From positions 1 through 25,272 of the forward strand of contig JAHJSI010000032.1 in NCBI GenBank assembly GCA_018830465.1: 25,272 nt of DNA. The letters run 5' to 3'. The number at the start of each line of letters is the position of its first letter. Within the stretch, counting starts at the first letter, position 1. The position numbers and the translations under genes are program-made. Shown here piece by piece: positions 20,599 to 25,272 of this stretch. The DNA comes from Patescibacteria group bacterium (lineage in GTDB: Bacteria; Patescibacteriota; Patescibacteriia; UBA2169). The notes beneath the pieces are model-generated. The model worked only from the letters and a program-made list of their open reading frames with translations, was not told the origin of the DNA and ran no database searches.

Positions 20599-21570
20599 AT
20601 GAAAAACCTTATTTTCTCGGGAATGCAGCCAACGGGCGCATTGCATTTAGGCAATTATTTAGGAGCATTAAAACAATGGGTTGATTTGCAAGATGAACAT
20701 AATTGCATCTTTTGCATTGTGGATTATCATGCAATGACAATTGATTACAATCCAAAAAAAATGCCAGAGCGCATTACAGAACTTGCGCTTGATTATTTAG
20801 CAGCAGGATTAGACCCAGAAAAATCTATTATATTTATACAATCTCATGTGCCAGAGCATACAGAGCTTGCTTGGATATTCAATACGATTACGCCTCTTGG
20901 CGAACTTGAGCGCATGACCCAGTTTAAAGAAAAAAGCGCACAGCATCGCAAAAATGTTAATGCTGGCCTTTTTACTTATCCAATATTGCAGGCCGCTGAC
21001 ATTCTATTATACAAAGCAGACAGAGTGCCAGTTGGCGAAGACCAAGTTCAGCATGTAGAGATGACTCGCGATATCGCGAAGAAATTCAATAAAAAATTCA
21101 ATAAAACTTTTCCGGAACCAAAACCGATTCTCACTGAAGCCGCGCGCATTATGTCCCCTACTGATCCAACTAAGAAGATGAGCAAGTCCCTTGGAGATAA
21201 GCATTATATCGCCTTAACAGACAGCGCGGACGTGATTCGCAAAAAAATCCGGTCTGCTGTAACAGATACTTCTCAAGGCGCGGACAGTCCTGGCGTAAAA
21301 AATCTATTCGCGATTTTAGAAGCATTTGATGAAGATGCCGCGAAAGGATTTAAAATGGAACACAAGTCAGGATCACTTAAATACAGCGACCTAAAAGATG
21401 TTGTTGCTAACACGATTATCGGACATCTCGCGCCTTTTCAAGAACGCAGACGCGAACTTGAAGCCGAAAAAGAGCGTGTTGCGGAAATTTTGATTAACGG
21501 AGCAGACCAAGCGCAAAAAATCGCGCAAAAGACAATGCAAGAAGTTAGGAAAAAAATTGGGGTTCGTTAA
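20599..21570 (+). CDS. trpS: Tryptophan--tRNA ligase
   Basis: 323 aa, normal for class I TrpRS. The HIGH-type signature is GALHLGN (13-19) within SGMQPTGALHLGNYLGALKQW, and KMSKS is intact (193-197, followed by LGDKHYI). It charges tRNA-Trp with tryptophan using ATP. The tandem FNKKFNK (12-bp duplication near 21081-21104) lies in a variable region. The stop is 1 bp from the stop of the convergent mutase gene, so the two messages overlap at their 3' ends. No T-box or other control element is seen in front. Confidence 0.98.
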   Translation: MKNLIFSGMQPTGALHLGNYLGALKQWVDLQDEHNCIFCIVDYHAMTIDYNPKKMPERITELALDYLAAGLDPEKSIIFIQSHVPEHTELAWIFNTITPLGELERMTQFKEKSAQHRKNVNAGLFTYPILQAADILLYKADRVPVGEDQVQHVEMTRDIAKKFNKKFNKTFPEPKPILTEAARIMSPTDPTKKMSKSLGDKHYIALTDSADVIRKKIRSAVTDTSQGADSPGVKNLFAILEAFDEDAAKGFKMEHKSGSLKYSDLKDVVANTIIGHLAPFQERRRELEAEKERVAEILINGADQAQKIAQKTMQEVRKKIGVR

Positions 21571-21571
21571 A

Positions 21572-22909
21572 TTATTTTTGTATCAACTCTAAAAACTCAT
21601 CTCTCTTCTCTTCCATTAATTTTTTGTCATCTAATGCCTCCACGTTCAATCGGACCACTGGCTCTGTATTTGATTTGCGGACATTCGCGTGCCAATTATC
21701 CGCGATAACTGAAATGCCGTCCATCTCATCAATCTCGCATTCAGATGAATAACGCTCTTTCACGCGCGCAATCACCGCATCTGGATCATCTACTTCATAA
21801 TTTTCTTGCTCAATCATATAATACTTTTCTCTCAAAGGAGCAACAAGCTCGTCAAGTTTTTTGCCATAATAACCCAGCATTTCCAGCAGCACAAGAGACA
21901 TGCCAACAGCTGTTTCCGCGAAATAGAAATCAGGCAAATAATAATGCCCGCTTTTTTCGATTCCAAACACTGCCTTTGTTTCGCCCATTTTTGCTTTAAT
22001 ATAAACATGCCCAACTGGCGACGCAACTGTGGCGCCTCCAGCTTCTTTGACCAAGTCGCGCACTGCCCAGCCAATAATCGCGTCATGCACAATCGCGTGT
22101 TTGCCATTCTTTTCAATCAAGTATCGCGCGATCAATGCCCCTAGATAATCGCTTGGAACATAATTTCCGCTTGAGTCAACAACAAAGAATCTATCAGCAT
22201 CAGTATCAAACGCAAATCCTAAATCAGCATTTTCGGACTTTACGCGCTCTTCTAAGTCCTTGCGATTCTCTTCTTTTAAAGGATCGCCCCCATGGTTTGG
22301 AAAAGTTCCATCTGGCTCAAAAAACATTCGCGCAATTTCAACTGGCAAGTCTTTGTAAATCAAATCAAACGCAGGCCCTCCCATACCATTCGCGGGATCA
22401 ACCGCTATTTTTAAACTAGAAGGAATTTTACTTGTATCTGCCAAAGATAAAATCTTCTCGCGATATCCTTCTTTTATATCAACATCTTCTACTGTTCCTT
22501 TTTTTGAAGCTTCTGGAAAATTACCCGCAAGAACCACATCGCGAATTTTTTCTCCACTTACTAAATCCGGCATTTTCTTTACCATTTTAAACCCATTGTA
22601 TTCACGAGGATTATGGGAAGCCGTGACTGTAATTCCCGGCAAGCCCATGGACCCGCACGCGAAATAGAACATATCTGTTCCAACTAATCCAATGTCTGAC
22701 ACATCTGCTCCTTGGTCTGTTATTCCGCGCACAAGAGCGTCATGCAATTTCAAACCTGACTCGCGGATGTCGCGTCCAACAATTATTTTATCTGATTCAA
22801 CGAAATCCGCGAACGCGCGTCCAATCTGATAGGCAACATCTTCATTCAAATCATCAGGATACACGCCTCTGATATCATACGCTTTAAAAATATCTGGATT
22901 AATTTTCAT
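21572..22909 (-). CDS. Phosphomannomutase/phosphoglucomutase (alpha-D-phosphohexomutase)
   Basis: 445 aa. All four family motifs are present: TASHNP with the phosphoserine Ser98 (TASHNPREYNGFKMV), metal loop DTDADR (235-240), sugar-binding GIEKSGHYY (316-324, usually GEHSGH) and the phosphate-binding RKSNTEPVVRLNVEA near 411-425. It interconverts hexose 6- and 1-phosphates and feeds NDP-sugar synthesis for envelope glycans. Mannose versus glucose preference cannot be decided from sequence. It starts 12 bp after the bactofilin-like stop and is probably co-transcribed with it. Confidence 0.93.
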   Translation of the reverse strand: MKINPDIFKAYDIRGVYPDDLNEDVAYQIGRAFADFVESDKIIVGRDIRESGLKLHDALVRGITDQGADVSDIGLVGTDMFYFACGSMGLPGITVTASHNPREYNGFKMVKKMPDLVSGEKIRDVVLAGNFPEASKKGTVEDVDIKEGYREKILSLADTSKIPSSLKIAVDPANGMGGPAFDLIYKDLPVEIARMFFEPDGTFPNHGGDPLKEENRKDLEERVKSENADLGFAFDTDADRFFVVDSSGNYVPSDYLGALIARYLIEKNGKHAIVHDAIIGWAVRDLVKEAGGATVASPVGHVYIKAKMGETKAVFGIEKSGHYYLPDFYFAETAVGMSLVLLEMLGYYGKKLDELVAPLREKYYMIEQENYEVDDPDAVIARVKERYSSECEIDEMDGISVIADNWHANVRKSNTEPVVRLNVEALDDKKLMEEKRDEFLELIQK

Positions 22910-22921
22910 ACTATTTAGATT

Positions 22922-23908
22922 CTAATTTTTAAAAGCTTTAATTTCCATATTAATTAAAATTCCAAGCCCCCAGATAACAGCAATTAATCTTAATAGTCCT
23001 CCAATGCCCGGAATTCCAACAATCAACCATAGAACTATAACGCCTATTATCATTGTAATGAGCAAAGATGACTTGCTTGCTTTATCAGCGCCTTTGAACG
23101 CGCCGAATATGTATGTTCCAAGTATAATTCCAACAAAAATCTGCGAAAGATACAAAGCAATAAGATATACTGTTAATAAAATTAATCCTAAAGGAAATCC
23201 AATAATAGTAAGTAAAAGGACAAGAATAATAATCGGCGCGCCAACTAAAGCAATAATCCCCCGCAAAAAGTCCTTTAAAGGATTTTTTATTGATGAGCTA
23301 ACCGCGCTTTTTATCGCTTTTGGCCATATGCTTACTAAAAGCAATCCAACAACAAGCATTCCAAACAAGCTAATAAAACGGAAAATCCATAAAAATGAAT
23401 TCTTCGATGTTTGCTTGGCTTCAATTTTTTCATATTCCAGCTTGCCTTGAATAATTCCATTTTGCTCTAAGCTCATGGCGTCAATCACAGCATCGCCAAT
23501 AATTTCTCCGTTGATTATGACATTTTCCGCTTTAATGCGCACTGAGCCGGAAATTACCGCGTTATCCGTAATTTCAACTGTTTGCGCTAAAGCAGCTAAA
23601 TTGCCTCCAATATTAGAATCAATTATTAAACGGGTGCCAGCTGCTCGCACATCGCCAGCAACATCTCCTGTAATTGATATATTTCCTCCTATAGCAAATA
23701 CATCTTGATCAACTCTTTGAATAATATCGACTTTTCCGCCAACCGCGATTAAATCGCGGCTTACTGGTTCAGTAATCTGCACATCTGGAGCAAATTCAAA
23801 TATATCTCTTGGCGCGGATTCAACATCTTGCGCGCTTGCCTGTTGAAGTGGAGGGAAGGCAAGGCAAGGAAATAATAAAACAAATAAAAGTATTGCTATT
23901 TTTTTCAT
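22922..23908 (-). CDS. Bactofilin-like (polymer-forming) domain protein with C-terminal membrane helices
   Basis: 328 aa. A signal peptide (1-26, cleavage near ASAQ) leads into short beta-helix repeats of about residues 35-165 (VSRDLIAVGGKVDI, QDVFAIGGNISITG, AGDVRAAGTRLIID, ...), the pattern of bactofilin or polymer-forming cytoskeletal proteins. Then come four to five membrane helices (from about 172 to 320). The signal peptide suggests that the beta-helix faces outside, unlike cytoplasmic bactofilins. A role in envelope shape is inference. Promoter: TAGAAT (23922-23917) eight bases before the ATG with a weak TTGTGT 17 bp upstream. Confidence 0.75.
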   Translation of the reverse strand: MKKIAILLFVLLFPCLAFPPLQQASAQDVESAPRDIFEFAPDVQITEPVSRDLIAVGGKVDIIQRVDQDVFAIGGNISITGDVAGDVRAAGTRLIIDSNIGGNLAALAQTVEITDNAVISGSVRIKAENVIINGEIIGDAVIDAMSLEQNGIIQGKLEYEKIEAKQTSKNSFLWIFRFISLFGMLVVGLLLVSIWPKAIKSAVSSSIKNPLKDFLRGIIALVGAPIIILVLLLTIIGFPLGLILLTVYLIALYLSQIFVGIILGTYIFGAFKGADKASKSSLLITMIIGVIVLWLIVGIPGIGGLLRLIAVIWGLGILINMEIKAFKN

Positions 23909-23964
23909 ATAATATTATTCTAAAGCTAAAATGCAAATCACACAAGCTCTTTTTACCACAAAAT

Positions 23965-23995
23965 TTGACAAACTCAATCAACATAGTATTATAAT
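23965..23995 (+). promoter_or_regulatory. Promoter of glyA
   Basis: TTGACA (23965-23970) with two possible -10 boxes: TATTAT (23987-23992, 16-bp spacer) or TATAAT (23990-23995, 19-bp spacer). Confidence 0.65.
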
Positions 23996-24022
23996 AAAAA
24001 GCGGAGGAATTCCGCTTTTTTT
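23996..24022 (+). terminator. Terminator-like hairpin in the glyA leader
   Basis: AAAAAGCGGA (23996-24005), loop GGAAT, TCCGCTTTTT (24011-24020) plus two more T. It has the form of an intrinsic terminator but lies between the glyA promoter and its ATG, with no plus-strand gene upstream. It may be an attenuator or a 5' stabilising hairpin. Confidence 0.6.
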
Positions 24023-24039
24023 CAAAAGTATAAAACAAT

Positions 24040-25272
24040 ATGTCTAATTTATCACAATTTGATCCAGAGATTTCTGATGCTATTGAAAACGAAGTTAATC
24101 GACAAAGACAAGGGCTTGAGATGATTGCTTCTGAAAATTTTGTCTCCAGAAACGTGCTTGAAGCATTAGGCACGCCTTTGACGAATAAATATTCTGAAGG
24201 ATATCCAGGAAAAAGATATTATGGAGGAAATGAATTTATTGATATTTCAGAGAACCTGGCAATTGATCGGGCAAAAAAGCTCTTTGGAGCTGAGCATGCT
24301 AATATGCAGCCCCATGCTGGATCACAGGCGAACATGGCTGCTTATTTTGCTTTGGCAGATCCAGGTGAAAAAATAATGGCAATGGATTTGGCAATGGGCG
24401 GCCATTTAACGCATGGTTCTCCTGTTAATTTTTCAGGAAAGCTTTTTAAGATAGCTCCCTATGGCGTGCGCAAAGACACGCAAATGCTTGATATGGATGA
24501 AATTCGCGAGATTGCTTTGCGCGAGAAGCCACAAATAATCTTGGCTGGATATACCGCGTATTCGCGAACTATTGATTTTGAAAAATTCAGACAGATTGCT
24601 GATGAAGTGAATGCTTACTTTATGGTTGATATGGCGCATATCGCTGGCCTTATCGCTGGAAAAGCTCATCCAGACCCATTCCCTTATGCTGATGTGGTCA
24701 CAACTACTACGCACAAGACATTGCGCGGACCAAGAGGCGCTGCAATATTTTCAAAAATTGAGGACAGGCTGCATCCTGAAGATAAAAAGAATTTGGCGCA
24801 AAAAATTGATTCTGCTGTATTTCCATTTATGCAAGGCGGTCCTTTGAATCATTGCATTGCGGCAAAAGCAGTCGCATTTAAAGAAGCGCTTCAGCCCACA
24901 TTCAAGGATTACGCGCGAAAGATTGTGAACAATGCAAAAGCGCTTGCTGAATCACTTATCAATAATGGAATAAATATTGTGTCTGGAGGCACTGATAATC
25001 ACCTACTATTATTAGACCTCACAAACACAGGGCTTTCAGGAAAGCAGGCAGAGGTTGCTCTTGATTCAGTTGGAATTTATACGAACAAAAATATGGTGCC
25101 CTATGACAAGCGCAAGCCAATGGACCCATCTGGCTTGAGAATTGGAACACCAGCGCTTACAACCCGAGAATTTGACGAAAACGACATGCGTGAAATTGGA
25201 GAAATGATCTCCCATGTTGTAAATAATTCAACAAACACTGATATTTTAGATGGCGTGCGCGATAAAATCAAA
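24040..25272 (+). CDS. glyA: Serine hydroxymethyltransferase, 3' end outside the window
   Basis: 411 codons are present and the frame is open at the edge; the typical length is about 415-430, so little is missing. Motifs: EMIASENFVS, TNKYSEGYPGKRYYGG, the PLP region HANMQPHAGSQAN, VDMAHIAGLIAG, and TTTTHKTLRGPRGA with the PLP-binding Lys. It converts serine and tetrahydrofolate to glycine and methylene-tetrahydrofolate. No Shine-Dalgarno lies at proper distance (GGAGG at 24003-24007 is 32 bases away and inside the hairpin). The gene is divergent from the bactofilin-like gene. Confidence 0.97.
   Translation, partial: MSNLSQFDPEISDAIENEVNRQRQGLEMIASENFVSRNVLEALGTPLTNKYSEGYPGKRYYGGNEFIDISENLAIDRAKKLFGAEHANMQPHAGSQANMAAYFALADPGEKIMAMDLAMGGHLTHGSPVNFSGKLFKIAPYGVRKDTQMLDMDEIREIALREKPQIILAGYTAYSRTIDFEKFRQIADEVNAYFMVDMAHIAGLIAGKAHPDPFPYADVVTTTTHKTLRGPRGAAIFSKIEDRLHPEDKKNLAQKIDSAVFPFMQGGPLNHCIAAKAVAFKEALQPTFKDYARKIVNNAKALAESLINNGINIVSGGTDNHLLLLDLTNTGLSGKQAEVALDSVGIYTNKNMVPYDKRKPMDPSGLRIGTPALTTREFDENDMREIGEMISHVVNNSTNTDILDGVRDKIK

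Noticed and set aside
1..25272. Recoded UGA (Gracilibacteria/SR1 code)
   Set aside because: Conserved proteins (GroEL, UvrA, TrpRS, GlyA) run full length without internal UGA at glycine positions.
1..25272. CRISPR array, insertion sequence or transposase
   Set aside because: The repeats seen are short, adjacent tandem units or isolated palindromes; no spaced direct-repeat array and no transposase-like frame is present.

Overview
The window looks like a chromosomal piece of a Candidate Phyla Radiation (Patescibacteria, probably Parcubacteria-like) bacterium. The basis is an AT-rich genome (coding stretches sampled at about 35-40% GC) using the standard code. The gene mix also fits: membrane-anchored oligopeptide-binding protein without ABC permeases, RNase J next to trpS, winged-helix/nucleotidyltransferase protein, bactofilin-like membrane protein, CAP-domain surface protein. 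Several genes appear to start leaderless. The taxonomic call is inference; no rRNA or other marker is in the window.

Layout. 1-3118 (minus): a secreted subtilisin-like protease cut by the window edge, a membrane-anchored CAP protein with calcium-type repeats, and a cupin. 3171-5447 (minus): groES-groEL with its own terminator, a CIRCE-like operator, and a long leader carrying two inverted copies of a dispersed repeat. 5466-6394 (minus): a GC-rich block of about 0.9 kb without a convincing long gene, framed by a consensus promoter and an intrinsic terminator and full of self-complementary segments. This is the best candidate for an undescribed element: a large structured RNA, possibly carrying a 44-codon ORF. 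6471-8798 (minus): Wzy/WaaL-like polymerase/ligase and a nucleotidyltransferase-like protein. 8860-9174 (plus): a 37-aa membrane miniprotein with a structured leader and perfect terminator. 9182-12058 (minus): uvrA. 12182-12392: a small basic ORF whose end is supplied by a third copy of the dispersed repeat. 12397-15978 (minus): a UbiB/ABC1-family protein with all kinase motifs eroded, and UvrD/PcrA helicase. 16057-21570 (plus): secG, substrate-binding protein, DUF2391-like membrane protein, RNase J, trpS. 21572-23908 (minus): phosphomannomutase and bactofilin-like protein. 24040-end (plus): glyA, cut by the window edge.

Two themes cross the gene list. First, small palindromic or tandem repeats sit inside reading frames (uvrA, uvrD, the binding protein, the nucleotidyltransferase, the Wzy-like gene) and between genes, so the genome is seeded with short repeat elements. 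Second, two initiation styles coexist: genes with a clear Shine-Dalgarno (groES, cupin, 37-aa protein) and genes whose -10 box lies only 6-12 nt before the ATG (uvrA, uvrD, secG and others).
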